Source: Larimichthys crocea
Taxonomy: Eukaryota > Chordata > Actinopteri > Sciaenidae
Assembly: GCF_000972845.2 (NCBI RefSeq)
Contig: NC_040033.1
Span: 4,368,241 to 4,432,240 of the forward strand
Reading direction: 5' to 3'
DNA length: 64,000 bases
Under the pieces are notes generated by a model. It was not told where the DNA came from, did not search any database, and saw only the letters and a list, made by a program, of their open reading frames with translations. Shown here one piece after another: positions 42,656 to 55,414 of this stretch (the stretch's first letter is position 1; every line of letters begins with the position of its first letter). Position numbers and translations under genes: made by a program.

Positions 42656-45600
42656 TCAGTCCATCACGGTAAGAAGGAGCCTGTCTTCATAGAGACCTTC
42701 TTCTTCGGCCCTCAGAGCCTTACGGAGTTTCTCCCAGAACACCTCGGTGTGCTCCCGATCTTGCGGCCAGCTCAGGTAGGTCTGCCTCTTCAGCAGCTTC
42801 CTCATGCGGTGGTGAGGAGACATCTCATAGGTGGGGATCTCCTCCAGAAACACCAGGATCAGTACGTCCTTCCGCTCATCGAAGAGACGAAAGCTAGACG
42901 GAGGGGAAAGAAAGATGGTCGAGGAAGAGGATTGGAAACTGGGAATACTGGGAAACCCCCAAAAAATCCATTCTCAGTCATATCCTCTAAAGTTGGGACC
43001 ATTTCTGCTGAGTAAATTACCCGAGCATGAACAGCTATCAAATCTGAGTAATCAACTCATAATTTAAAAACAAAACTTTTTAAGGGATGTAGAAACTTCC
43101 CATTCATGTAAATACAATGCCAGAAATGAAAAAAAATTAAAGTTATATGGTGCAATGGAAACATTCATCCATCTGTCGCTAACTGGCATGCCCTCTTCTT
43201 CTGTAATTGTAAACAGCTCTAGCGTATCGCACAGAGTTTCTGAGGCGTTACGCCGCCACGTGTCTCAGCTCAGAGATGTTCAAAGTCAGTTGAAGCATTA
43301 CCTGGCCACCTGGATCTCTCTGGAGCACCACTCACTCTCGAGGTATCTTCGACTGATCACACAGATGGTCTTCCTGCTTGCATAGATGGCATCCGTGATG
43401 TTTTCTATGATGGGTTTACCTGAGGAAGAGGAAGGTAAAGAACAGGGGTCAGTCACAGACTCTGTATTCTCCTCGTTTGTTCGTTTTATTAGTGCAGTAC
43501 AAAAGGTACAATGGTGACACCTAATGGAGTAGAGATGAAGGTACATAACTGATGTTGCATGTTTAGTGTGAGTGATGGTTTTCTATATCTGGACACCAGA
43601 GCTGACACAAACACGCTCTAGAAAGCTTATTTATCTGTGGATGAATTTTGTCTTCATTGATGCACTTATAACCAGCTCTGATTGTTTGATCCATGTTCAA
43701 AGGCACAGGATTCTTGGCTGAGCAGCAGCTGTAACTGTACATTTCTAAAAAACACACACAAATGTTTTCGTGTTTGATTGAGGTGGAGGAAACCAAGAGC
43801 GCATTTGTTCTGTCCTGCTAATTTGGAAAGAATTTCAGCCCATCAAATGCACTGAACAATTCATCAAGTACAGTAGATGTTGATTTATTTTGCAGTATAA
43901 GTGAGCGCTTACACAGCTAATCATGTATTTATTTTGCAGTATAAGTGAGCGCTTACACAGCTAATCATGTTACTATAAGAAAAGGTTTGGCTGTATGGAT
44001 GTTAATCCATCTAAAGAACCAACCAACATTGGATTGACATCGCCATCCCAAAAGTCAATCATGGCTAAAAAGTAAACTCTTTGCATTCAAGCCCAGCTGA
44101 TGCAAAGAAAATAAGTTTATTTTAAGGTGTAAGCGGTGGTCTTACCTGGCTCGAAGTCTCGATGGTGCAGACACAATCTCCAGCCCTGCTCTCCTTCCAG
44201 TTTTGGCAACAGCTCTTGGATGACCCATGGCTCATCATGGGTGTTGTAGGAGATAAAGGCGTCATACAGATTTGCGGCCTGCTTGTTTTGATTCTTTGAG
44301 TCAAAGAGCAAAGCCAAGAAGTAGTAGTAGGCATACGTCAGCTGCCACCTCAGGAAATGGTAGGTGAAGGATACTACCATAAACAGGAGGACCATACATG
44401 TGGTTGAAACAAAGCAGATGAAGTCGGTGCTCACTTTGCAGAACCTGATATCAAAGTCCAACAGTTTCATACCTTTTAGGTCTGGAGGATAGTTGCACTC
44501 AAAGTTATAGGCGTCAAAAACTTGTGTTTTGTTGCTGTTTTCTGTCCAGTTGATGAACCAGGCATTATCACAGTCACAGGTGAAACTATTGCCTTGCAAA
44601 TCCAAATAAACAAGAGCTTTTAGGGGATCCATTTCGTCCTCGCTGAGAACTGAAAATGCGTTCTTTCTCGCCTGTATGAACTCCAGCTTGGTGAGGCCGG
44701 CGTCTTTTAAGAAATCTAGAGACCGAAGACTTATTCTGGATATGTAGAGACTTTTGAGGTTTTGAATTGGGAAAAACAATTCTGGAGAGAGATCCACAAT
44801 GTCATTTGAGCTAATATCAAGTATTTGCAGTTGAGGGGTGTGATTAAACATGTCTTTGGACAAGGATAAAAGTTGAGTGTTCCTGGTATTGAAAACCAAA
44901 AGATTTGTCAAACCTTGCAGGAGGTTGGAGGGCAGCAGGGACTTCCCTCGTCGGTGTTGTCCAGGAATAGCCAATATTTGCAAATGGGACAGTTTAGAAA
45001 ATGGTGGATTAGGCATAGCTGAACTGTAGTTATATCTGATGTGATTGGTCCTCAAATCCAATCTTCTTAAATTTGTCAGATGATTAAAAACTTCTTGTCT
45101 TATGACTGATTGATTAATATTATTTGATTGCAGCTGAAGATCAGTAAGATCCGTCAATCCAATGAAACACCCGTCTTCAAGATTTTTTATTTTATTTTCA
45201 TGTAATGAGAACATCTGGAGGGATTGCAAGCCGTTAAATGCCTCAGATTGAATAGTGGTGAGTCCATTTCCATTCAAACGCAGTTGGGTTAGATTTGGTA
45301 AGTTTGGTTTTTTGAAAGCACCACCAAACTTGCAGATATGGTTGCCCTGTAGCTTTAAAACTTGCAGTTGTATTAAATCCTTGAAAACACAATCGTTTAG
45401 AGCCGAGATGAAATTATTAAAAAGCCTGAGGTGTTTAAGCTTTGTCATATTGGCAAAATCTTGACATCCAAGTGTGGTGATGTTATTTTTGCTGAGATCT
45501 AACTCTTCAAGAGTTGGTATATATTTTGTTGCGGCTGGAACAGAGTGGAGCGAGTTACGACTTAAAGTCAAGATTTTTAAACCTTGCATTGATGCGAAAG

Positions 45601-46651
45601 CCTCGTCGTGGATATTTTTAATTCGACTCTCTGCTAAATCTAACTCTGTTACGTTGATACACAACTTGAATAAATTGGAACGGATAAAATGGAGTTTGTT
45701 ACGTCGGAGTTGGAGCGTGGACATTGTTGGGATGGTGCAGGAAATGTTGATTAGTGCTGTGAGGTTGTATTTCATTGAGTTCATCCTCATAGAAATCAAG
45801 GAGGAGTTGACGCTCTCTAGAAAGGTTTTCATGTGACCAAACACCAATTCAAGCCCACTAATATCAAGAGTAGACACTCGACTTGGAAAAGTTGTGTTAC
45901 GCACCTCCCATTTCATATGTTGCTTACTATGAAAGCCACCGATATTAAACCTGGTGAGATCTGGAAAAATATCTGTAGTGATGTTAAAGACTCCAAAGGG
46001 ATTTTGAGACACATCAAGGGAAGTAAGCCCTAGTGAGCTGTTTGTCAGTTCCCACGAGTTAAAAGTGGTAAAACCATTGCCATAGATTGACAGATCTTTT
46101 AGATTTGGCAGGTGTTGTATTATAGCATGCACGTTTGTTAAGTGGTTCAGTCTGTTGAAAGAGATGTCCAAAAGCTTCAAGCTTGTCAAGGACTTGAAAG
46201 AAGTTGACGCCACCACTTTGATGCCATTACTTCTAATTCTTAGCTCTGTGAGGTTTCTCAAACCGTCGAAAAGATCAGCTCTAAGTTCATGAAGCTTATT
46301 ATTGTTTAGATTCAAGTTCTTGAGGGAAATTAGATTAGCAAAGGCACCCGTGTCTATCTGTGAAATCATGTTGCGATCTATTTCTAACTGTGTCAAAAGC
46401 GGTAGGTTTTTGAAATCTGATCCTTGTATTTTAGTGATTTTGTTTAGAGACAAGTCCAAACCTGTCACTGTTGGGGGAATATCCTTAGGAACAGCTTTGA
46501 GACTAGGCCTACTCTTGGCACATATAGCAGTGCTGTAACTGATTCGGCAAGATCTCAGCGAAAATCCCCTGACTGGAACAACAACATTGTCGATATTCAG
46601 CAAAAGAAACATAATACTTAGTTTAAAGTATTTTGCTCTTCCTTTTGGCAT
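42656..46651 (-). CDS. tlr22: TLR22-like Toll-like receptor (TLR11 subfamily), complete, three coding exons
   Basis: Coding exons on the minus strand: 46651-44146, 43419-43302, 42893-42656; 2862 nt, 953 aa, TGA at 42658-42656. I chose the ATG at 46651 because the following residues (KYFKLSIMFLLLNI) give a signal-peptide-like start; in-frame ATGs at 46681 and 46693 are alternatives. The ATG at 46795 is unlikely, because a good acceptor (TTTTTTTTCATCTGCAG) lies after it at about 46717. After an LRR N-cap there are about 20 or more leucine-rich repeats (LTQLEIDRNMISQIDTGAF type). An LRR C-cap (CDCDNAWFINW), one membrane helix at about 744-766 and a TIR domain from about 796 follow (box 1 YDAFISYNTHDEPWV, box 2 HHRDFEPGKP, box 3 FWEKL). 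All parts are intact. Fugu TLR22 is reported to sense long double-stranded RNA at the cell surface. TLR23 or TLR13-like assignment is possible without a tree. Confidence 0.85.
43883..43970. repeat. Tandem duplication of a 44-bp unit in the TLR intron
   Basis: ATTTATTTTGCAGTATAAGT and the following 24 bases occur twice (43883-43926 and 43927-43970) in the intron that splits the TIR-coding region. Confidence 0.95.
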
Positions 46652-46926
46652 TGTTTTGTTCTCCTTCACTTCATGACCCATTTTTAAAATCATCCAACCA
46701 ACAAAAATAGTCCACTGCAGATGAAAAAAAACTGCAGAAGGTGATTCTGAAAATACAATAAGACAAACAAACAAGCCCATCAACAACAGTGACAATCAAC
46801 AAATATGTAAACTCATAAATTATCACTGTATGTAGGCACAATATGTCATTGTGGAAACAGAAAAAAACCCCAAATCTGAGCTCAGACAGTTTCTTTATGA
46901 CCATATGACAAATTTCTAATACTTAC

Positions 46927-47125
46927 TGTGTCACGCAAAGATGAACTGATTTATCCTCAGAATGTACCCTGAATCTTCCTTTGATGCTGATTCTCAAATC
47001 AGTTACAGTAATGAGACACCTCTCCTGTGCCTGTTGCCTTTGTCCGAGAGAGAGTGAGGAAGTGAACGATAGCTCTATTCCCCTTATTTTCACTTCTTCT
47101 TTTTTTCTAACGGGTATCAAACAGG
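46927..47125 (-). other. Inferred 5' untranslated exon of the TLR gene
   Basis: A perfect donor (GTAAGT, read on the minus strand at 46926-46921) ends the exon. The matching acceptor is near 46717 in front of the first coding exon. The 5' limit is a guess from the TATA-like element at about 47147-47157. A GAGGAAGTG at about 47055-47063 fits a PU.1-type site. Confidence 0.4.
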
Positions 47126-47146
47126 GAGTTGCAGTCTTACTCATTT

Positions 47147-47157
47147 TATTTTAAATA
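47147..47157 (-). promoter_or_regulatory. Possible TATA box of the TLR gene
   Basis: Minus-strand CTATTTAAAAT lies about 30 bases upstream of the inferred start of transcription and 220 bases upstream of the untranslated exon's donor. Confidence 0.3.
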
Positions 47158-47159
47158 GA

Positions 47160-48300
47160 GGCTGCTGCAATTAAAGCAGGAGAGAAAAAAGCACTGTTGA
47201 GACATTTTACTGCTCACTTTCATCAAAACAACGTGAGATACGGATGTCGTGCTTTAGTAAACAGCTGAAGAGGGATACTAAGTAATCACATTGATGGTAA
47301 TTCATTTCTGTGTAATTCTCAAGGTGGATTCAAAGCAGATCGATTTAACACACAAAAGATAAACCTGGTAAAGGTGGAGCTAATTTCAATACCACCTTCA
47401 CATGCAATAATACATTTAATTAGTTAAATATATTTTATATCAGTAATCTCAAATACATGAGATAGACCGTGACTGTCGATGTAACGGTAATGTAACACCT
47501 GTCAAGTGGACTGATACATGCAGTTTGCTGTCAGCATACTTGTCCAGTAACATGACTTGGTCGTAACTAACCGTTGTATAATTTTCTTTCTACAACAGTG
47601 ACTGAGTTCTGATAATTTCCAATATTTAGCTCAGATTCATTTCAAATTATGACCAAAAGGTGTGGATTCACTTTTAGTACCGCCAGTGTAAACAGATCAC
47701 TAAAACTTTCATATTTAGACTCTGTGAAAAACGTAAAAAATAATCTTGCTCTCTTGGCACTTTCTTTCGCTTTCATTCTCCCATAAGGAAGTTCTTTATT
47801 TGTTTATATATACTTAATTCTATCTAAATCTCAGCACTCAGCAAGTCATAATGAGTCACTGGTATTGCTTCAGCATGGAGATACCGTGCATTCATATGGT
47901 CAGTTGCTGCAGCTAAGAATTCCCCTTGTAAAGTATTAGTATTTCAAAATAAAAGTGTTGTCATTGAAGGGACATTTTGGTTGATTAATGTAACACTATT
48001 CGTGGTTTATCTGGTGTCTGTGGGAAGAAGTGAAAAAAGAACTGGTCGCTTTAAAACCTGTGGCGGCCCCCGTCGTCGTGAGATTATTAATTATATTTAA
48101 GGATTGTTTCTCTAATCCTCTTTTCACTTCCTCATCTCCAGTCCACTAATCACATCATGTCGAGCTATGAACATTCGTGTAAACTGGTGAATGACACATA
48201 AACACAACAACAAATGCACCGTACAAAGAAGGACTAGTTGCACATTGCCAGCTGGGATTGGCTCCCGCTGAGACCTGATGACCCGGGAAGCCTGGCTGCT
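47160..48300. other. Noncoding stretch upstream of the TLR gene
   Basis: AT-rich sequence without recognisable exons, RNA genes or clear repeats. Confidence 0.4.
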
Positions 48301-49138
48301 GTTTATGACTGTGTAGACGACATTAAATGTTGGATGGCTCAAATTTATCTATTACTCAATGACTCCAAAACTGAGGTTTTACTGTTCTACCCTTGGTCCA
48401 CTTCACACTAATATCAAGTCATCTGCCAGAAACCTTTATATACCTTTACTACATGTTAACAAACTTGTCCAGCTTTTTTCATTCACGAACTATATCCAGA
48501 GTCAAACCCATGCTCTGAAAATCCAACCTAGAAAAAATAATCCATACCTTTATTTTCTCAGAACTGGACTGTTGCAATTCACTCCTCTCTGGCATCAATA
48601 AAAAAATCTCTCTCATGCCTTTAACTTGTACAGAATTTGCCTTTTTTCCTTATGCATTTTGGGATGGATTTTAAGATTTTGCTGATCACTTTTAAAGCCT
48701 GCAAGGGTCTGACTCCTAATTATATTGCAGACATCTTAAACCCCCCTATGAGCCTTAGATCATCAGGAGGGTCACTTCTGGTTGTTCCAGGGTCGAGGTT
48801 AAAAACAAGAAGTAATCGCGCCTCGATCAGGGCCCCTCGACTCTGGAGCGACCTGCCCAAAGAGCTAAGGCTCGCCGAATCAGTAAATCACTTTTAAATC
48901 ACTTCTTAAAACTCATTTTTACAGATTGGCATTCTTGTGATAATGTCTATTTTTATCTATTTTTTAAAATGTATTTTTATTTTTACTTTTTATTCTCTTT
49001 ACTGTATGTTTAAATTGTATCTATAAATGTTCTATGTTTAGTAATTGTCCTTTTATCATTTATTTTCTTTTCATTGTTTCTGTCAATCACTGCTGCTCTG
49101 TAAACTCTGTTTGGTGCTATATAAATAAAGTTCTTCTT

Positions 49139-49169
<31 letters not shown>

Positions 49170-49170
49170 T
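48301..49170 (+). mobile_element. Rex1-type LINE remnant, 3' end, with TTC tail
   Basis: Broken frames encode the C-terminal end of a non-LTR reverse-transcriptase protein: VDDIKCWMAQIYLLLNDSKT near the start, then FKILLITFKACKGLTPNYIA, DILNPPMSLRSSGGSLL, VPGSRLKTRSNRASIRAP, RLWSDLPKEL. An AT-rich 3' UTR ends in GGTGCTATATAAATAAAG followed by a (TTC)n tail at about 49133-49167. Such 3' ends are typical of Rex1/Babar elements in fish. Frameshifts and a missing 5' part make it inactive. Confidence 0.75.
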
Positions 49171-50153
49171 TATTATTATATGTTCTTCTGTTGGCCTCAT
49201 ATCCTGTTGGGGATCCTTCATGTGTAGGGTTAGGGTTACATTCATTCAACATTCATACTGTCAACTCTACCAAAGCGTGAATAAAAAGATTTTAAGATTT
49301 GCAGCTGACATCAAATTCCTACTGTACCGTACTTATGTTCCTTAAACAGCTTCCCTAACAGTAACATCAGAGTGTGTATATTTGTCATAATGTCTCGTGC
49401 ACCCAGCCCAGCACGAGACCGTGTTGGGCTAAACCGAGAAGTCTGAATAGAAAGTTCCAACAAAGAAGAACAGAGGTCACGAGCCGAGACTTAATACAAG
49501 GATGTGGCGTTTAGAAAAGGAAGCATCAAAGCTTGCAGTGTTTGCTGTGATCATTTTTTCATGAAGTGATCGTTTCACTAAAGATTAGTGCAAACAAACA
49601 TATTAACCGATTTCTGCATTTGGTTCTCTTACCAGTCTGGTCTTTATGCTAAGCTTCTCATCTAACTCTCAACAACTACTGCAGCACAGAGATATGATAC
49701 ATCAATGAGTGGTGGGTCTCCAACTGACTACATTTGAACTAATGAATACATACTTGTGTATACATTTAATGTTCATATAGCTAATATTTCTGTGGCTGTG
49801 TTTACTGATCTTTGTTCAGTTGTCCTTCAGTCTGTGTGTACTGAAGCAGCCTGATGTACACAAAGTAACGCTGAGGCTGACGGGAGGGGTTGTCATCGTT
49901 TTGCAGAAACTTCAAATTAAATTTTAAAACCCGCAGTTGGTGACAGATGATCAGGGGATCACCGAAATAAATTAGGATTTGTCCTCTGGGCACAGAGACT
50001 ATCTGTACCAAATGTCAGAGCAAATCTATTCATGCAGACGTTATACTAAATAAGAAAGATGTCAACCTCAAAAGCAAATCAGAGGATTAATGTCCAAGAC
50101 AGACTAGTTCCCCTTAAAAAAACACTCAGATAAAGTCCCAGAAATGGCTGATA
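49171..50153. other. Stretch between the LINE remnant and the putative exons at 50.2 kb
   Basis: No supported coding exon is found. Part of it (about 49800-50150) may be the 3' UTR of the minus-strand gene suggested by the exons at 50154-50390. A short open frame at 49802-50011 on the minus strand is not backed by other signals. Confidence 0.3.
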
Positions 50154-50390
50154 TCAGTTCTCAGGCCTCTGCAGTAGCTCATAGAGCTTAACTCGTGTGT
50201 CACCAGCAGAGGTCTCAGTTGGGAAACTATTGCTGTCCTCACTCTGTTTCTGTACATCCACCTACAGATGAGACCGAGATGACGCTGCAGTGAATCAAAT
50301 CAAAAGAAAGCAGGTCTGATTTTATCATCAGGACATATTGTCTCTCTCTGCATCATGTGTTTGTGTGTCAGGGCGGAGAACCTGCTCACC
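50154..50390 (-). CDS. Possible last two coding exons of an unrecognised gene
   Basis: Minus strand: an exon ending at 50390 with the donor AAAG|GTGAGC, and a second exon 50261-50154 after the acceptor CTCATCTGTAG. In phase 0 they join to DPLTVLHQFEK then VDVQKQSEDSNSFPTETSAG, DTRVKLYELLQRPEN and TGA at 50156-50154. The 5' border of the first exon is not clear; its frame is open back to about 50461. The peptide is polar and could be a cytoplasmic tail, but I do not recognise the family. No further upstream exon was found before the assembly gap. It could be a decayed gene. Confidence 0.35.
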
Positions 50391-51888
50391 TTTTCAAACT
50401 GATGTAGTACAGTCAATGGATCTTTAACCATTTGATTAAATTGAATAATATTGTAATCATACTTTCATTTCTTTCCATCGCACTGACTCAGATTGCCACA
50501 ATGCGTCATCTTAACATCCAGTAAACACGACTGTGAATTCATTAGTTTGAATTTGAGCTTTATTGCAGGAGACGTTACAGTGGGAAATACAAATTCCCAT
50601 TATGAGCTCAGTGAAGTGATTTTCTGATTATTAAAAAATGGAATTGAGATTAAACTCTGTGTTTTTTACTTTATTAATCAACTGACAGAAAATAATTGGC
50701 AACTATTTTGATCATTCGTTCATTTTGAGAATTTGCTGCTTCTCCTTTAAATTATTTTCATTTTTTAAATCATTTCATTTAATATTTTTCACTATTTCCT
50801 TATTTTTATTTTTCATGAAGGAATCAGTCAATCGATTCATGGATCGATGATCAGCAGATTAATCCATAATGAAAATACAGTATAGTTAAAAATGAGTTAG
50901 ACCTCAACCAACTGCAGCTATAAAGTCCTGCTGTTAAGTTAATGCGTGAGTCTTACATACAACATTCTCAGTGCAGAGCTTTCACCTCTAATGGATTATT
51001 AATTTTTTTTTTTTACCACTGACAGTATAATTGGTGGACAGGCTCTTAAACCTGCGTTCTTTCTAATGGCCAACAGGGGGCAGCTCCACTGGCTGCAACA
51101 ATAGGGTCTGATTGTATTGAGTCTTACGGGGAAACGGCATTGATTCAATCACTAGTTTCAGGTCTTCTTCCATACAGAATGATCATTTCATAAAGTATGA
51201 TCCCATTTAGGGTCAAATAGATGATTAACTAGGGACTGCCCAACTTTTGAGTTGGATTAGACTTCACTTTATTGTCAGATAAAATCATCATTTTCAAGTT
51301 TTCATGGAGGATACTGACATGTCAGCAGGTAAAGCACAATGCCGCTTTACCTTCAGCTGCTTCAGTTTTAGGTCCCTCGTATTATTCGTGCGACTCGTGG
51401 GCGCTCTGTCACGGTTTACTGCGAACACCTGCTGTGCTTTTTCCTATTGTGACAAGTCAACATGTCTGCTGTCAGGAAGGCCTGTTGACTGTGCGTTTCA
51501 CTCGACTGTCAGATTTTTCTGAACTTTGTCTTGAGACCCGAGAGAGTTGACAGAGAGTTATTTTCTGCGCAGACGATGTTCTGTGACTCACAGTCGAAAC
51601 ACTACAATGGTTTAGAAGGGCACAAAACTCTCCCCGTTTGTTCGTTAGTACAAAGGAGACGAGAGAAAAAGAAAAACACAAACACAATATTGCAAATGAG
51701 CAGCTGCAGTTCACTGACAGCAAATATGTTTCAAATGTAAACAGTGCTGTCTTGGTGGAGTAGTGGTTGATGACACATGTCATGTTACTGCAATGTTAAA
51801 AAAAAAAGACCTTTTCTTGCAGACTACCTGCAGAGCGATACCAAACTCAAACCAGACACTGAATATTGTTTAAATAGTTTATTCACAA
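50391..51888. other. Noncoding stretch with a repeat fragment
   Basis: GGCCAACAGGGGGCAGCTCC and the following ACTGGCTGCAACAATAGGGT (about 51067-51110) belong to a common fish repeat. No exon is recognised elsewhere. Confidence 0.35.
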
Positions 51889-52317
51889 CACAAAGTCAAT
51901 GTGCAGGTGTCATGGCTGGTGGTGACACGATTCATAATCTCTGGGGCCAACGGTAAATGTATCTAAAAAACAGATATCCTATTCTAGACAGATCTCCTAT
52001 TCTCTAGACTAGAAACTTGATACGTGAGAATGACAATATTGATCTGATATTATGCATGCAGGGAGTTAACTTTGAAATCATCGCCAGGGGTGTCCAAACT
52101 GTGTCCACAAAGGGCCGGTGTGGCTGCAGGTTTTTGTTCCAACCAACCAAGAGCACACAGTTTGACCAATCAACTCTCTGAAGACTGAGATCAGTTGATT
52201 AAATGAGTCAAGTCTGGTGTGCTGGTGTTTGGTTGGAAGGAGGAAAACCTGCAGCCACACCGGCCCTCTGTGGATTCCTATGTAGATATCTGTTTCTAGA
52301 GATAGATAAACCAAAGT
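51889..52317 (+). repeat. 429-bp direct repeat, copy 1 (ends at the assembly gap)
   Basis: From CACAAAGTCAATGTGCAGGT to ATAGATAAACCAAAGT this is nearly identical to 59484-59909, in the same orientation. The match stops at 52317, the last base before the run of N. It includes a MITE-like inverted repeat. Confidence 0.9.
52105..52273. mobile_element. MITE-like inverted repeat (169 bp)
   Basis: CCACAAAGGGCCGGTGTGGC and TGCAGGTTTTTGTTCCAACC on the left pair with GGTTGGAAGGAGGAAAACCT and GCAGCCACACCGGCCCTCTG on the right. There is no coding capacity. A second copy is at 59695-59865. Confidence 0.75.
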
Positions 52318-52327
52318 NNNNNNNNNN
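52318..52327. other. Assembly gap (10 N)
   Basis: Ten consecutive N. The true length is unknown. The gap sits exactly at the end of a repeated segment. Confidence 1.
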
Positions 52328-55300
52328 ACTAAGAAAAAAAACAAGTAAACGTCAAAATAATTTTCCCCATTGTCATTTTGTTCTTATACGCTGGTTTCTG
52401 TTCAAGTGTCCAGTTTTCTGACACGTTTGACGCTAAAAAGTGGATTTTACATCATGACTGACAGATGAGCGCTGCTCGAGATCAGATCACCGCTGGGCGT
52501 TACGAGGAGAAGGACCTCGATTACTGCGGCTCCGAGTCTGGCTCCCAAAACCAGTCACCAGCACAGGATGGAAGCTCACTATCCGTCCATCATCATATCA
52601 TCATACAGTTTCACTGATTATGGTGGTGATATGCAGCATACATGATACTGTGCTGAATGCGGACAGATCCATGCCAATTGATGATCGTGTAGAGCATGGA
52701 GAACGAAGGCTTTCGAACCCTCTCACCTCGTCTCTAACAGTTCTGTGGTGGACACTTAAAAACTCTGAGCTTACTCTGCTGCAGTGTGTGAATGTCCTGA
52801 CACTGAGCTGGATCATGCTGGAGTGACTTTCACAGGTTTGACTCTTTGGCCTTGAATGATCGAAACAGTTTCAAACTTTATTCCCCCCCCATTACGCACC
52901 ACTTTTTGCTCAGTAAACACAAAAGAAAACGACTTTTCTGATGCAAACCGCCGAATGTTTGGAGTAAACTCATCCTCGTTAATCTCATCATGTCTCACCT
53001 TAAAGCCTAAAAAAAAAAAAATAAACCTGTGATGCTAAAGGCTGTCACTCGGCTCGGCTTCCTCTCGCGTTAAGCGGTGTCATCAGATTGTCCTCGCACG
53101 CTGTCACGGTAATTTCACTGCTGATTTTCCAAGTCTGGCAATCAAATTCATGCAAGGGAAATGAGCTGAAATTATGCTCGGCTTCCTGCATTAACATAAG
53201 ATAAGGGAAAATCCCATCAATGCCGGCAACGCACGGTAAGTTTCTTATTACTATTGAAGTGTGCCACTCCATATTGTTTTAGCCTGACGTGCCAACGCAA
53301 CGCTGTCGCCAAGTTAACAAAAGCCCAGACCTTTTGGCCCCAAACGCCTCTGGCATATGTGAATCTGTACATGTTATTGTATACACACACACACACACAC
53401 ACACAACACACTATAGCATCTCATGTTTCCTTTCTGTCACCGCAGACCACACCCAAGAGACCCAGCGTGAACCGAATACCACACTAAGGCATGCCACGTT
53501 TGCTGTGCTGTATGTACATGTGTGTGTGTGTGTGTGTGGTATGTATCTGTGTGTGTTGTGTGTGTAAGTGTGTGTGAGCGCAAATGTCCGAGGACCTGGG
53601 TGGAGCCTTCTGTTCAGGCGGGTGGTGTGTGTCTGTCAGCTGTCTGTCACACGACGGTCTGAGACGAAAAACAACTCACCATCCACCCACACACTGACTA
53701 CACACCCCACACATAAACACACACACACACACACATAAACACACACATAAACACACACCATATGCCACACGGCCGACCCGTCCAGCGATGAGGCTCTGAG
53801 AAACTGACACAGTACATCATGTTAAATACATCTTTGTCACGATTTCCATTTGCATTTTATTAAAGCGCGTGAGTCAATAGATTCCCTGACCTGCTTTTTA
53901 TGCATTAAACACACGAGTGACAATTATTGCTAATATTAGTTGTTATTAGTCATTTTTTCCCTCAGTCTATGTGCAGGGAGGTGGCTTTGGATCGGGCTGT
54001 GTTTTGTGATAACAGCCTGATGAAACATGGAGGATGGATGATGCATCTTGGCGCCGCGTTTCCAGTATGTGAAAAATGTCACTGATTGACCCGTGCCAAT
54101 TAAAAAGGGCAAACAAACAGCTATGGTGGTGAAAATACATTTATTCATGTAAAGGACAATCCTACGGTGCTTTACTAAATATTTGAACTGGTGCTACTTC
54201 ATACTTCAAGTAATATTCAAGTAATAATATTTATATTTACTTTATTCAACTTTTATGTCTCCTCGTTAACCTATTTATATACTGGGTTTTAAGCCTATAT
54301 GTGTTTATGATTGATAATAATTATTATTGGTTATTAAATGCCAGGAGCTGTGTGTCTGAGTGCAAATGCCTCTGCTGTTTCATCTGCAGCCTCACATTCA
54401 CCATTATTTTGGTGAAAATTGTCAATTATTATCACAAAAATTTGTGGACCCCTGCAGTACCTCTGCCGACCCCCAGGTCGTGGTTGAAGACCAAGAGTTA
54501 GTAGTTAGATTATAATCAGTTAGATTAAACAGCCAAAAGTAGTTAATGTACTTTTACTCTTGATACTTTAAGTACTTTTTGTTGCCAACACTACTTTCAG
54601 ATATTTTTTATATGCATTTACTTGAGTAATTTCATACACTTCGCCTATGTATGGGTGTTTCACCAGTCCAGTCCGGCGTTCACGCGCATTACATGACTGG
54701 CCTGCTGGGGCGTCCTTCTTGAGATAATGAGATAATAACTTATGGAGAATGAGTGTCTGGTTCATTTAATCACACCTGATTTCAACATCAGGATTCATAA
54801 CTGAACCGTAAGTCCGGACGTTAATGTGTAGTTTTGTTTGTCATTAAAAAAATATCTTATTCTAGTAGCAAAGATGAGAGAACTCCCTTGCTCTGACTCC
54901 AGCTGCGACTCATCTCTGTAAATATTGTAAAAAAAATTAGGAAAACTATACTTTTTGTTTTGTATGTCGATATAATGTTAATGAACTTGTGATCGAGATA
55001 ACGTCATTAAAACAATTGTATTGCAAGCACGGCTTTCTTGGACCTTCTCTAAAGCAATTGTGGCATCCCTGTAAATTACAATCAACAGCTAAATCCGACC
55101 AATAACTTGCTCTGAATGCGTTATCATACAACATTATCGATGCCATGATTTATGACACGAAAGAAAAAATAATGTGTGCTGACTTGCTGCTGCAGTATGG
55201 TTTGCTTTGGTTTAAACAGTCAGATCTCCAAACAACTCAGAAATGTAAGAAGACAGCAACAGCGAAATCCAGCATCCAGTGGAGCGTGTGGAGAGCCTGA

Positions 55301-55414
55301 GATGCCGTGAAGGGGAGAGTGCAACAGCTGACGTGAGGTCGAAATAACCAGACGAGCTGCATTGCCGCAATTTTCATACAACACACCATCTCCAGTATCT
55401 TTAAGACCCGTCAT
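52328..55414. other. Noncoding stretch right of the gap
   Basis: No exon or RNA gene is recognised. CA/TG microsatellites lie at about 53384-53405, 53519-53537 and 53700-53757. Part of this stretch may belong to the left arm of the inverted duplication, but its mirror partner lies beyond the window. Confidence 0.4.

Noticed and set aside
46652..46795. TLR start at the ATG 46795
   Set aside because: A strong splice acceptor near 46717 lies after it and a donor at 46926 points to an untranslated first exon; the signal-peptide-like part starts later.
49802..50011. Minus-strand 69-codon ORF as a gene
   Set aside because: No splice or start context and no recognisable family; more likely part of a 3' UTR or chance.
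52078..52344. Minus-strand protein with repeated segments also found at 59595-59918
   Set aside because: Both are translations of the same repeat with its MITE; one even runs over the N gap.
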